This document shows positions 24,374 to 32,756 of a stretch of DNA of 64,000 nt, piece after piece (position 1 is the first letter of the stretch; the number at the start of each line of letters is the position of its first letter). Under the pieces are notes generated by a model, which saw only the letters and a program-made list of their open reading frames with translations, searched no databases and was not told the origin of the DNA. Source of the stretch: Streptomyces sulfonofaciens (GTDB lineage: Bacteria > Actinomycetota > Actinomycetes > Streptomycetales > Streptomycetaceae); contig NZ_BNCD01000007.1 of NCBI RefSeq assembly GCF_014656295.1, positions 1-64,000 on the forward strand, given 5' to 3'. The translations under genes were made by a program, and so were the position numbers.

Positions 24374-25075
24374 ATGGCTGGGACGACGAACCTCTTCCTG
24401 AGCAAAAGTGACCTCGCCTATGCGGAGCTTCGCGGCCGGATCCTCTCCGGCGCCCTGGCGCCCGGCTCACGACTGGCCCAGTACGAGCTCGCCGAGTCCC
24501 TGAACATGAGCATCACCCCGCTGCGCGAGGCCGTCAGACGGCTCAGCAGCGAGGGCCTGGTCGACGTCGAGACGCACCGCGACGTACGGGTGGCGGCCAT
24601 CAACTCCGCCGAGGCCCGTGAGCTCTTCGAGGTCCGCCTCTCGCTGGACCCCACCGCGGTGCAGCTCGCGGCCGCCCACAGGACGCCCCAGGACGTCACC
24701 GCCATCCGGACCGCCCTGGAGAACCTGCTGCCGGTCACCCGGCAGTGGGGCGAGGAGGCCCTCGCGGCGCACCGCGCCGTCCACCGCGCGCTCTACGCGG
24801 CCTCCCACAACGACGTCCTGATCCGCTTCCTGGACGACCTGTGGGACAAGTCCGACCGCTACCGCAGGCTCGGGCTCGAACTGCCCCCCGGTGACGACCC
24901 CCGCACCCGCGACCTCGGCGAACACCACCGGATCGCCACGCTCGTGATCGACGGCGACGGCGAGGAGGCGGCGCGCCTCATGCGCGACCACATCACCATG
25001 AGCCTGACGGCTTCGGCGATCAGTGCCCTGGAGGACCGCGAGGGGCGGGGGCGGGACCAGGGTTCCGACCGTTGA
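24374..25075 (+). CDS. GntR family transcriptional regulator, FCD (FadR) subfamily
   Basis: A 233-residue regulator. The N-terminal winged helix (about residues 12-75) has AYAELRGRILSGALAPGSRLAQYELAE-type sequence and SITPLREAVRRLSSEGLV. An FCD all-helical sensor domain follows (about 85-220) with the spaced histidines (HRAVHRAL, LGEHHRI, MRDHI) that bind metal and often a carboxylate ligand. It is divergent from the D-tartrate/dicarboxylate remnant, so its original job was most likely control of that locus in response to a hydroxy acid. It looks intact although its probable target is broken. ATG 24374. Confidence 0.85.
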   Translation: MAGTTNLFLSKSDLAYAELRGRILSGALAPGSRLAQYELAESLNMSITPLREAVRRLSSEGLVDVETHRDVRVAAINSAEARELFEVRLSLDPTAVQLAAAHRTPQDVTAIRTALENLLPVTRQWGEEALAAHRAVHRALYAASHNDVLIRFLDDLWDKSDRYRRLGLELPPGDDPRTRDLGEHHRIATLVIDGDGEEAARLMRDHITMSLTASAISALEDREGRGRDQGSDR

Positions 25076-25143
25076 GACCGCGGACGGCAGCCCGGGGGAC
25101 CGGTGCCGTCCGGTGGCTTGCGGCTTGCGGCTTGTCGCTTTCC

Positions 25144-25178
25144 GCGTGCTGCGTGCTGCGTGCTGCGTGCTGCGTGCG
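25144..25178. repeat. 7-bp microsatellite GCGTGCT, about five copies
   Basis: Four exact copies of GCGTGCT and a fifth partial one, preceded at about 25115-25135 by two to three copies of the related 7-mer GCTTGCG. It lies in the 233-base gap between gntR and the next gene and is a likely slippage hotspot. Confidence 0.85.
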
Positions 25179-25308
25179 GCTCCCCCGTGCGGAGCGTGGG
25201 TGACCCCGGGCCCCGGGGGTACCCGCCCTGGACCACCGGTCGGGGCGGGCCGGCCGGACCTCCGGACCGGACCGGCCCTTTGGCACGGCAACGCAGGAGG
25301 GCAACGCG

Positions 25309-25851
25309 ATGAACGACACCCGGGGCACCGGCAGGGTCCGCGTCCGCGGGCGGCAGTTTCCGCCCACCCCCTCGGACCTGCTCGGCATCTATCTGAACGA
25401 CCACCTCGCCGGTGCCACCGCCGCCGTCGAACGCGCCGGGCACATCGTGCGGACGCAGCGCGGGTCGGCACTCGCCCGGACCCTGGAGCCGATCGGCACC
25501 GAGATCGCGGAGGACCGCAGGAGCCTCCTGGAGATCATGGGACGGCTCGACGTGCCGGTGCGCCGCTACAAGATCTGCGCGGGCATGGCCGGGGAGCGGC
25601 TCGGACGGCTGAAGAGCAACGGGCGCCTGGTGCGCCGTTCGCCGCTCAGCTCGATGCTGGAGCTGGAGGCCCTGCGGCTGGGGGTGGACGGCAAGGCCGC
25701 CATGTGGGAGACGCTGCGCCGGCTCCCCGACGGCACGGGGCGCCTCGACCACCGGCGCCTCGACGACCTGCTCGAACGGGCCCGGCGGCAGCGGAACACG
25801 CTGGAGGAGGAGCGCCGCCGGCAGGCCGGGACGGTCTTCCGGGAGGGCTGA
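25309..25851 (+). CDS. Conserved-looking hypothetical protein, helical
   Basis: Not recognised. 180 residues, soluble, rich in Arg and Leu, predicted nearly all-helical: an N-terminal leader ending PPTPSDLLGIYLNDHLAGATAA, helices ERAGHIVRTQRG, LEIMGRLDVPVRRYKICAGM, GERLGRLKSNGRL, LSSMLELEALRLGVDGKAAMWETL, and a final charged helix RLDDLLERARRQRNTLEEERRRQ. It has an excellent ribosome site (AGGAGG, 7-base spacer) and normal codon use, so it is almost certainly expressed. No signal peptide or membrane segment. It lies alone between gntR and the end of the aconitase X operon. Confidence 0.7.
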   Translation: MNDTRGTGRVRVRGRQFPPTPSDLLGIYLNDHLAGATAAVERAGHIVRTQRGSALARTLEPIGTEIAEDRRSLLEIMGRLDVPVRRYKICAGMAGERLGRLKSNGRLVRRSPLSSMLELEALRLGVDGKAAMWETLRRLPDGTGRLDHRRLDDLLERARRQRNTLEEERRRQAGTVFREG

Positions 25852-26266
25852 TGCCTTCCCGGCGGGTCGGTGCCATCGGGCGGGCTGACGCCTGCCGGGC
25901 GGACCGAGGGACGCCGGGGCAGGAGGGGCGCCGGGACAGGGAAGACCCCGGTCAGCGGGGGACTGGCCGGGGTCATCGTGCGCGGGCTGCGAAGGGCGGT
26001 CGCCTCGCGGCGAACGGCTCCGTGGGGCTTCAGCCGAACGATCTTCCCCACGGGCTTGAGGTGAGGCCCGGGGACACTGTCCCCTCCGCACCCGCACACA
26101 CAAGAACCGTGTACCGCCCCGGAATGTTCCGCCCCGGTGGTGAACCGCGTCACCTGCCCGGGGGAGGCAGGATCGCGGTGCCGGGCGGACGGGGTGCGCC
26201 CACGCCCTTCGAAGACGCGGCGGCCCTCCTCGGCCGCGGCCCCGCCCGACCACCGCGTGGCGGCCC
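25852..26266. other. 415-bp gap between convergent genes; contains a strong hairpin
   Basis: No gene is called here. At 25944-25973 GACCCCGG..CAG pairs with CTG..CCGGGGTC (12-bp stem with one G-U), a good bidirectional terminator for the hypothetical gene and the aconitase X operon. Further right a minus-strand open frame from GTG 26099 shows an unusual cysteine-rich start, but it runs on antisense through the neighbouring gene (see rejected items). Confidence 0.5.
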
Positions 26267-26806
26267 TCAGACCTTTGGGCCGGGGGCGGCGCCGCGCGGC
26301 GTGACCTCCACGGTCCCGGCGTCCGCGTCCAGGCGCAGCCAGTCGCCGGTGCGGATGGCGGCGACCGGGTCCCGGTCCAGGTCGGTGAGCGCCGGGACGC
26401 GGGTGACCACGGCACCGAGGGCGGACTTGGTGGTGTTGACCGTGAAGATCATGCCGAGCGGTGCGGTGCCCATCAGGCGGGTGGTCTGGAAGAAGCCGGA
26501 CCACCCGGACGAGCCCTTCGCGCCGGGGAAGACCAGGATCTTTCCGGTGAAGCAGACGCCGAAGAGCTCGTGCCGGCGTTCGATGACCGTGCCCGCGGCC
26601 GGGTCGATGCCGCCCCAGCCCGAGATCGTCTCCTGCGAGACCAGCGCCTCGCCCTCCACCACTCCGCCGACGACCTTCCGGCCGTGCAGGACGAAGGGCT
26701 CCGGTGCGTCCGGTGTGTCTGGTGCGTCCGGGGTGTCCGGCGCGGACGGGGCCGAGCGGCCCAGCGGGCTCTGTTCGGCCGCCTTGCGCAAGGTGCGCTC
26801 GTTCAC
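26267..26806 (-). CDS. Aconitase X, small (swivel-domain) subunit
   Basis: A 179-residue DUF126/aconitase X swivel protein: LHGRKVVGGVVEGEALVS, SGWGGIDPAAGTVIERRH, VFPGAKGSSGWSG and a terminal Pro/Gly stretch. It is the partner of the large subunit encoded immediately upstream; together they form a heterodimeric AcnX enzyme. Residues 10-35 are a D/P/A-rich spacer with a triple PDTPDA/PDAP repeat not typical of the family. The start GTG 26806 overlaps the large-subunit stop (GTGA), so synthesis is coupled. AcnX enzymes known so far dehydrate cis-3-hydroxy-L-proline or mevalonate 5-phosphate, and many have no assigned substrate. Confidence 0.88.
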   Translation of the reverse strand: MNERTLRKAAEQSPLGRSAPSAPDTPDAPDTPDAPEPFVLHGRKVVGGVVEGEALVSQETISGWGGIDPAAGTVIERRHELFGVCFTGKILVFPGAKGSSGWSGFFQTTRLMGTAPLGMIFTVNTTKSALGAVVTRVPALTDLDRDPVAAIRTGDWLRLDADAGTVEVTPRGAAPGPKV

Positions 26807-28083
26807 CGCAGCTCTCCTCCCCAGCGGCCCGTGACCGCCGCGTCGATGCAGTCCTCCAGCGTGCCGAACCAGGCCTCGATGCCGAGGATCGCCGGCAGGT
26901 AGTGCGCCTGTTTCGCCGAGTCGGTGGCGAAGACCCTGGTGCCGGGCGGCGCCGAGCGCGACATGGCCGGGCAGGAGTCGACCAGGACCCGGCCGCCCGC
27001 CGCCTCGATCACGGCCGTGTACCCGCTGCGGTCCGCCACGTCCTTCAGGGCCCGCGGAGCCATGATCCACAACTGGGTTCCGGAGTGCAGCCGGCGGCCC
27101 TCAAGGGCGCGGGCCGCGGCCCTGATCTGGTCCACGGACGCGTGCGGGCAGCCCAGCAGCACGAAGTCGACGTCCGTGCGGGTGCCCTGGTTGTTCAGCG
27201 TCTCGTACACCGCGCGCCGCTCGGCCGCGCCGTACACCAGCGGCTCGGGGACGCGGCGCCCGCCGAATGCCTCCTTCAGGCTCGGTGCCTCGGGGGTGAC
27301 GCCCGGGATGTGGTACATCTCCACACCGCCGGACGACGCGCTCGCCGCGCCGAAGTGCTTGAGGTCGACCAGGTCGGGGCGGTCGAGGTCGCCCGTGACC
27401 ACCGGGCGGCCCTCCTGGACCAGATCACCGGTGAAGTAGCCCAGCAGGCCCCAGTCGAGGAAGCTCGTGACCCGCTCCTCGACCCGGACGAGGTGCGTGC
27501 CGAAGCGGTTCTCCGGGCAGTGGTTGCCCCAGTACGGGATCTTCCCGGTGAGGCTCGCCGCGCCGGTGGACGCCCCGCCCTCGCAGTTGGTGCGGGCGCC
27601 GAGGACCGAGTTGCAGTACACGACCGCGGACGACTCCATCCAGGCGCAGTGCTCGCCGCGCACCGGCAGATTGCCCACCTGGTACGGAGTGCAGGTGGCG
27701 AGGATGTTGACGCCGCGCCGGCCGGCGAACGCCTCGGCCTGCGTCTGGAGCTCCACGAACTCGCGCGGGTACGGCGCGATGCCCACCGAGTCGGGCCCGA
27801 AGCCCTGCTGGAGCTGGCAGGTGGGCACCTTCATGTCGGGGATGTCCAGGGTCTCGTCGCTGTCCAGGCTGAGCACCGAGAACGCCCGGTTCCAGCCGCC
27901 CTCGGCCACCAGCCGCGCCTTGGCGGGCGAGGGCTGGGTCGTGGTGCCCGCGACGTTGCGGGTGTCGCAGAGGCGTTCGGCGTCGAGGGCCTCGCCGTAG
28001 CGGACCAGCAGGTCCATGGCCGCTGCGACCGCGGGCCCCTCGGCGCCGTCGAGCATCGCCTTCTCGTCGTCGGTGAGCCTCAT
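26803..28083 (-). CDS. Aconitase X, large (catalytic) subunit
   Basis: A 426-residue DUF521/AcnX catalytic subunit. Characteristic blocks are VAEGGWNRAFSVLSLDSDETL, ILATCTPYQVGNLPVRGEH, WMESSAVVYCNSVLGARTNCEGG, LLGCPHASVDQI and VDSCPAMS...TDSAKQAHYLPAILG, with cysteines in the places used for the Fe-S or Fe centre. It should catalyse dehydration or hydration of a hydroxy acid. The substrate cannot be deduced: no proline racemase or pyrroline-carboxylate reductase, the usual partners in the hydroxyproline pathway, is encoded nearby. ATG 28083 overlaps the transporter stop (ATGA). Confidence 0.9.
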   Translation of the reverse strand: MRLTDDEKAMLDGAEGPAVAAAMDLLVRYGEALDAERLCDTRNVAGTTTQPSPAKARLVAEGGWNRAFSVLSLDSDETLDIPDMKVPTCQLQQGFGPDSVGIAPYPREFVELQTQAEAFAGRRGVNILATCTPYQVGNLPVRGEHCAWMESSAVVYCNSVLGARTNCEGGASTGAASLTGKIPYWGNHCPENRFGTHLVRVEERVTSFLDWGLLGYFTGDLVQEGRPVVTGDLDRPDLVDLKHFGAASASSGGVEMYHIPGVTPEAPSLKEAFGGRRVPEPLVYGAAERRAVYETLNNQGTRTDVDFVLLGCPHASVDQIRAAARALEGRRLHSGTQLWIMAPRALKDVADRSGYTAVIEAAGGRVLVDSCPAMSRSAPPGTRVFATDSAKQAHYLPAILGIEAWFGTLEDCIDAAVTGRWGGELR

Positions 28084-29447
28084 CGTGCGCCCTCCGCCGT
28101 GACGGGCGCCGCCCCGGGCACGGCCTTCGCGCCCGCGGTGACCGCGGCGGCGTTGGTCTCGGGACCGCGCCGCACCGCGACGTGCATCAGCAGCCCGCCG
28201 AAGACGATCAGCACGATCGGCGTGTACGCGTACGGCATCAGCTTGCTGAGCCAGAGCAGTTCGAAGGTGTACAGGCCGGGCAGGATCAGTCCGAACATAT
28301 AGCCGATGCCGTAGCCGCTGGCCCGTACGGAGGCCGGGAAGCGCTCGTTGAGGTAGGTGAGGATCACCCCGAGCGGCGCCGACGGGGTCACCTTCGCCAC
28401 CAGGTACACCAGCACCACCAGCCAGGGCGGCATACCGGTGCGCGGTGCCAGCGCGAGCAGGGCGAACGCCGCGGCCACCACGAACGCCATGACCAGCGAG
28501 CAGGTCATCAGCAGCCGGCGGCGGCCGATCCGCTGCCCGAGCCTGGCCAGCACCAGGATGAGGGCGATGGTCAGCACGGAGGCGATCAGTTCGGCGGTGG
28601 TGCTCAGGTCTGCGCTGGAGCCGAGCACCTGCACCAGCAGGGTCGGCAGGAACGACACGGACATCTGCGCGGCGAACCAGTAGCCGCAGGTGAACAGGAA
28701 CACGCTGCCGATCAGCGCCCGGTGGGTGGTGAACAGCTCGACGACGGGCTGCCGCCGCCCCTGGGAACGGCGTGCCTCGAAGACCGCCGCGTCCTCCTGC
28801 ACGGCCCGGTAGTGCCACAGGTACACCAGGCCCATCACGAAGCCGAGCAGGAACGGCAGCCGCCAGCCCCAGGACAGGAAGCCGTCCTCGGGCACGACGT
28901 TCAGCATCACCAGCAGCAGGGCGTTGATCACCAGGAAGGAGGCGGGCGCGCCGGCGCCGATCAGGCCGCCCACCCAGCCGCGCCGCTCGGGCCGCGCCTG
29001 CTCCAGCGCGAGCGGCATCGGCGCGGCGTAGCCGCCGGCCAGGAAGACGCCGCTGATCAGCCGGAGCGTGGCGAAGACGGCGATGGCGCCGTAGCCCAGG
29101 GCGGCGTGGCCCGGCAGCAGGCCCATGAGCAGCGTGCAGATGGTGAAGCCCCAACCGCTGATCATCGTGGTCCGCTTGCGGCCGATCCGGTCCGAGACGT
29201 TGCCGAAGATCACGCTGCCGATGGGGCGGCCGAGCAGGCCCACGGTGAACATCAGCGTGGTCATGGTGGCCCGGGTGGCCGCGGGAGAGCCCTCCGGCAT
29301 GAAATAGCCCATGGCGGCGGGCAGCACGAGTGCGGGCAGGTAGACGTCGAAGCTGTCGACGAACATGGAGAACGCGCCCGCCCGTGCGGAACGGCGCTCT
29401 TCGGCTGGGCCGACTACGGGGGACGGTGGGGCTTCGGACTGCGTCAT
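28080..29447 (-). CDS. MFS transporter, metabolite:H+ symporter (MHS) type
   Basis: A 455-residue 12-helix permease of the MHS/aromatic-acid/citrate symporter branch. After a short hydrophilic leader come SMFVDSFDVYLPALVLPAAM, the loop-2 motif GNVSDRIGRKRTT (general MFS G-x-x-x-D-R-x-G-R-R/K) and, in the second half, LVLARLGQRIGRRRL. MHS carriers take up organic acids such as citrate, alpha-ketoglutarate, shikimate or tricarballylate with protons. Encoded inside the aconitase X operon, it is most likely the uptake system for that pathway's substrate. Start ATG 29447 has AGGAG 6 bases upstream; its stop overlaps the AcnX large-subunit start. Confidence 0.85.
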   Translation of the reverse strand: MTQSEAPPSPVVGPAEERRSARAGAFSMFVDSFDVYLPALVLPAAMGYFMPEGSPAATRATMTTLMFTVGLLGRPIGSVIFGNVSDRIGRKRTTMISGWGFTICTLLMGLLPGHAALGYGAIAVFATLRLISGVFLAGGYAAPMPLALEQARPERRGWVGGLIGAGAPASFLVINALLLVMLNVVPEDGFLSWGWRLPFLLGFVMGLVYLWHYRAVQEDAAVFEARRSQGRRQPVVELFTTHRALIGSVFLFTCGYWFAAQMSVSFLPTLLVQVLGSSADLSTTAELIASVLTIALILVLARLGQRIGRRRLLMTCSLVMAFVVAAAFALLALAPRTGMPPWLVVLVYLVAKVTPSAPLGVILTYLNERFPASVRASGYGIGYMFGLILPGLYTFELLWLSKLMPYAYTPIVLIVFGGLLMHVAVRRGPETNAAAVTAGAKAVPGAAPVTAEGAR

Positions 29448-29627
29448 TGCGGCTCCTGGCGTTGGGTTCGGGGGCGGCCCCGGGGTTCGAGCGCTGGGCG
29501 CTCCTCCTCCCGCCGTGACGGCGAGCGGCCCGATGGACCTGCCGGGCGGTACCGGACGGTGCGCGGCGGGACCGGTACCGCCGGTGTCGTGGGGCGTCAC
29601 GCGGCCGGGCGCCGCGCGGGCGCCCGC

Positions 29628-31286
29628 TCAGGTGGTGCGCAGGGTGGCCCCCTCGGACAGGGGGCGGACGGTGCGTTCGTACACGGACAACCAGCCGCGC
29701 TCGTCGTGGTCCCGCCCCGCGGCCGCGTGCCGCCCGGCGAGTTCGGCAGGGGGCACCCGCAGCTCGCAGAGCCGGCCCGGCAGGTCCACGTGCACCGTGT
29801 CGCCGTCGCGCACCAGCGCCAGCGGACCGCCGTCCGCCGCCTCCGGGCGGGCCTCGCCGACCACGATCCCGCGGTTGACCAGGCCGGAGAGCTGACCGTC
29901 GGTGACCACGGCCACGCGGCCCGTCAGGCCCGCGCGGTCCAGCGCGAAGACGATCTGCGAGGCCATGCCCATCCCGGGCCGCCCGCGCGGCCCGAGCCCG
30001 CGGACCACCACCACGTCCCCCGCCGCGATGGCTCCCGAGGCGAGCGCCGCGAGCGCGTCCTCCTGGCCCTCGAAGCACCGCGCAGGCCCGGTGAAGGTCT
30101 CGGGCCGCTCCTCGTCGACGGAGAGCTTGACGATGCCGCCGAGCGGAGTGAGCGAGCCGCGCAGCACGAGGATCAGCGGATCCCGCGAGAAGGGCCGGTC
30201 GCCGGGCCGGATGACCTCCGCGTCGGCCACCACGGCGTCCGCGAGGTCCTGACCGAGCGTCCTGCCGGTGACGGTGCGCGCCTCCAGCTCCAGCAGGCCG
30301 GACAACTGCGCCAGCACGGCACGCGCGCCGCCCGCCGCGTCGAACTGCTCGATGGTGTGCGGGCCGTTGGGCCGTACCGCCGACAGCAGCGGCGTGCTCG
30401 CGCCCAGCTCGCCGTAGAGCGCCGTGACGTCGACGTCGACCTCGGCCTCGGCGGCCACCGCCTGGAGGTGCTTGATGGTGTTGATGGACGCGCCGACCGA
30501 CAGCGCGACCCGGACGGCGTTGCGCACGGCGGCCGCGGTGAGCACCGTGCGGGGCCGCAGGTCCTCCTCGACCATGGCCACGATCCGCTCGGCGGCGCGG
30601 TCGGCGGCCCGCCACATCGCCGGGGAGTTCGCGGCGACCGGCGTACTGCCGGGCAGCGCCATGCCGAGCGCCTCGGCGACGATGTGCATCGAGTTCGCGG
30701 TGCCCATCCCGGCGCAGACCCCGGGGCCGCGCACCGCGTCCTCGCTCATCTCGGTCAGCTCGTCGGTGAGCGCCGGCCCCGGTGTGCCGCAGGCGTGCAG
30801 GAAGACGTCCTCGATGTCGCAGTGCTCGCCGCGGAAGAGGCCGCTCGGCTGGTAGCCGCACGCCAGCAGCAGTGTCGGGACGTCGAGCCGGCCGGCGGCC
30901 ATGAGTTGCGCGGGCGCGGTCTTGTCGCAGCTCGCGAGGCAGATCATGCCGTCGAGCTGCGCGCCCTCCACGCCGACCTCGATGTCGTTCACGATCAGGT
31001 CGCGGGCGGAGAGTATGTAGCCGCCGCCGTGTCCCGCGGAGTGGATGAAGTCGCTGGGCGCGGTGGTGCGGATCTCGAACGGCAGCCCGCCGGCCGCCCT
31101 GATGCCCTCCTTGACCCGGGCCGCCACAGCGTCCAGGTGGCTGAAGCAGATCGCCAGGTCCGACGACGAGTTCACCACCGCGATCTTCGGCTTGCGCATG
31201 TCCTCGTCGGTGAGGCCCAGCGCACGCCACTGGGCGCGGCGGGTTGCCCAGCGGACGGTGCCGGGCTCGTAGTTGCTGCGGTACAT
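29628..31286 (-). CDS. IlvD/Edd-family Fe-S dehydratase
   Basis: A 552-residue dehydratase of the dihydroxyacid/phosphogluconate/sugar-acid dehydratase family. Cluster-ligand regions are seen in LASCDKTAPAQLMA and VCAGMGTANSMHIVAEALGM, with later family blocks SINTIKHL, GSLTPLGGIVKLS and VTDGQLSGLVNRGIVVGEARPEA. It is not the biosynthetic IlvD: SCDKTAPA replaces the usual GCDKNMPG and the C-terminus differs. It is likely to dehydrate a substrate with adjacent hydroxyls, for example an aldonic or hydroxy acid, to a 2-keto acid. ATG 31286 with GGAGG 5 bases upstream. A 28-base gap follows the FAD-enzyme gene upstream; 180 bases separate it from the transporter gene. Confidence 0.85.
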   Translation of the reverse strand: MYRSNYEPGTVRWATRRAQWRALGLTDEDMRKPKIAVVNSSSDLAICFSHLDAVAARVKEGIRAAGGLPFEIRTTAPSDFIHSAGHGGGYILSARDLIVNDIEVGVEGAQLDGMICLASCDKTAPAQLMAAGRLDVPTLLLACGYQPSGLFRGEHCDIEDVFLHACGTPGPALTDELTEMSEDAVRGPGVCAGMGTANSMHIVAEALGMALPGSTPVAANSPAMWRAADRAAERIVAMVEEDLRPRTVLTAAAVRNAVRVALSVGASINTIKHLQAVAAEAEVDVDVTALYGELGASTPLLSAVRPNGPHTIEQFDAAGGARAVLAQLSGLLELEARTVTGRTLGQDLADAVVADAEVIRPGDRPFSRDPLILVLRGSLTPLGGIVKLSVDEERPETFTGPARCFEGQEDALAALASGAIAAGDVVVVRGLGPRGRPGMGMASQIVFALDRAGLTGRVAVVTDGQLSGLVNRGIVVGEARPEAADGGPLALVRDGDTVHVDLPGRLCELRVPPAELAGRHAAAGRDHDERGWLSVYERTVRPLSEGATLRTT

Positions 31287-31314
31287 GCGTCCTCCCGTGG
31301 ACGTCGGCGGCGGG

Positions 31315-32616
31315 TCAGCCGTCGAGGTTGTGGGCCAGCCGGGCGGCCAGCTCGCCGTGGTCGACGTCGTGCACGCTGCCGCCGGCCCCCGCCTCGTCCG
31401 TCATCTGCAGGACGTGCGCGGCGGCGGCGCCCATCGCCCCGCAGGGCCCCATCACCCGGATGCTGGACAGCGCCGCCGCGTCCCCGTCCACGCACCGGCC
31501 CGCGACCAGCAGGTTGTGCACACCGGGCGGTGTCATCGAGCGCAGCGGCACATAGTGCAGGTGCTCGGGTCCGAAGGTCTCCCAGACGTAGCCCTGCGGG
31601 CTGTCGTGCAGTTCGATGGGCCAGGCGGTGCGGGCCACCGCGTCCGGGAAGCGGGTTCCGGAGCGCACCTCGTCGACGGTGAGCTGGTGCGCCCCCTTCA
31701 CCCACCGCGTCTGCCGGCGTCCCGGGAACCCGTACGAGCGCACCCGGGCCTTGGCGAACGCCGCCGGGAACTCGGCGCGCAGGAACGCCACGACCCGGTC
31801 GGCCTGCACCTTGCCGTCGAGCTGGGCGCGTGCCGCGGCGACCGGCTCCAGGGGTGCCTCGATATGGGTCATGTTGAGGACGGCGGTGTCGCGGCCGGGG
31901 AAGAAGAACGCCAGGCCGTCGTGGCGCCGCAGCCCGTACTGCTCGGCCTTCTCGGCGACCCGGGCGGCCAGCTCGGCGGGCTCCGGGCGGCCGGTCTCGG
32001 CCAGGTGCTCGACGACCAACTGCTGCGAGCCGTAGATCTCCCGGTCGGGCAGCCGGCACTCCAGGCCCGCCTCCCAGGCCAGCGCCGCGTCCCCGCTGGC
32101 GTCGACGAAGCCCGCGGCACGCACGTCGAGGGTGCCGTAGCGGGTGGCGGCGCGCAGCGAGCGCAGCCGCTCGCCGTCCCGGACGACGCCGGTGAGCACG
32201 GCTCCGGTGACCGTCCGGATGCCGAGGTCGAGGACCGTGTCCTCCACCCAGCGGCCGAGCGCGACCTCGTCGTAGCCGACGGTCGTGGTGTGCGTGCGCT
32301 TGTAGAAGAGGTCGCCGCTGGCGCCGAGGTCGCGGAAGATGTCGTCGAAGATGCCGTGGGTGAGCTGGTGGTGTTCGGGTGCGTTTCCGAAGACTCCGCA
32401 GAAGAGGCCGATCAGGGAATTGACCATCTGGCCGCCGAGCACCGGAAGCGCGTCGACGAGCACCACACTTCTGCCGAGCCGTGCCGATTCGACAGCGGCG
32501 GAAAGGCCGGCGATTCCCGCACCGACCACGCAGACATCCGCTGTGAGTTCGTGGTCGGCGGCCCGTGCCGGCTTGGTGACGGTGCGCGTTTTGAGGTCCG
32601 TAAGTGCGTGGGGCAT
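31315..32616 (-). CDS. FAD-dependent oxidoreductase (FAD_oxidored/PF12831 type)
   Basis: A 433-residue flavoprotein. The dinucleotide-binding motif VCVVGAGIAGLSAAVESARLG lies near residues 24-44, followed by VLVDALPVLGGQMVNSL, a segment with GFVDASGDAALAWEAG, and the C-terminal FAD-closing NLLVAGRCVDGDAAALSSIRVMGPCGAMG. This family is annotated as FAD-dependent oxidoreductases of unknown substrate, often beside organic-acid or sugar-acid genes. It is the first structural gene of the cluster after the LysR gene and may oxidise or desaturate the imported acid. Start: ATG 32616; a TTG nine bases earlier is possible and neither has a strong ribosome site. Confidence 0.8.
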   Translation of the reverse strand: MPHALTDLKTRTVTKPARAADHELTADVCVVGAGIAGLSAAVESARLGRSVVLVDALPVLGGQMVNSLIGLFCGVFGNAPEHHQLTHGIFDDIFRDLGASGDLFYKRTHTTTVGYDEVALGRWVEDTVLDLGIRTVTGAVLTGVVRDGERLRSLRAATRYGTLDVRAAGFVDASGDAALAWEAGLECRLPDREIYGSQQLVVEHLAETGRPEPAELAARVAEKAEQYGLRRHDGLAFFFPGRDTAVLNMTHIEAPLEPVAAARAQLDGKVQADRVVAFLRAEFPAAFAKARVRSYGFPGRRQTRWVKGAHQLTVDEVRSGTRFPDAVARTAWPIELHDSPQGYVWETFGPEHLHYVPLRSMTPPGVHNLLVAGRCVDGDAAALSSIRVMGPCGAMGAAAAHVLQMTDEAGAGGSVHDVDHGELAARLAHNLDG

Positions 32617-32660
32617 GCCGCACAACGTAAGGATCCGGACGGTTGCTGGGAACCCGGCGG

Positions 32661-32704
32661 AAGATAGACATTACGTCTCGTGGATCATCGACGTGGTTTA
32701 TCTT
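32661..32704. promoter_or_regulatory. Inverted repeat in the lysR-FAD gene gap, candidate LysR operator
   Basis: AAGATA (32661-32666) and TATCTT (32699-32704) form a dyad with 32 bases between, inside an AT-richer patch of the 140-base gap upstream of the FAD gene. Extended imperfect symmetry (AAGATA-x-AC...GTxx-TATCTT-like) surrounds it. The spacing suits occupation by a LysR tetramer, but the motif is unproven. Confidence 0.35.
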
Positions 32705-32756
32705 CGCAGTTCAGGGCGGTGCGGAGAGAGCGCCTCGGAGACCTGGAGAGGGCGCC

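Noticed and set aside
25566..26099. Minus-strand frame starting near GTG 26099 with a Cys-rich opening (MCGCGGDSVPGPHLKPVGKI...)
   Set aside because: The first 45 residues look protein-like, but there is no ribosome site and the frame continues antisense through the well-supported hypothetical gene at 25309-25851. Possibly a gene fossil; not strong enough to annotate.
26803..31230. A 1475-residue minus-strand open frame across the AcnX-MHS-IlvD genes
   Set aside because: Only its last 426 codons are a real gene (AcnX large subunit). The rest is the off-frame reading of the transporter and IlvD genes, with an arginine- and glycine-rich composition typical of GC-rich shadow frames.
28182..31682. 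A 1166-residue plus-strand open frame
   Set aside because: Antisense to three genes with clear family motifs and proper ribosome sites; composition is H/Q/G-rich nonsense.
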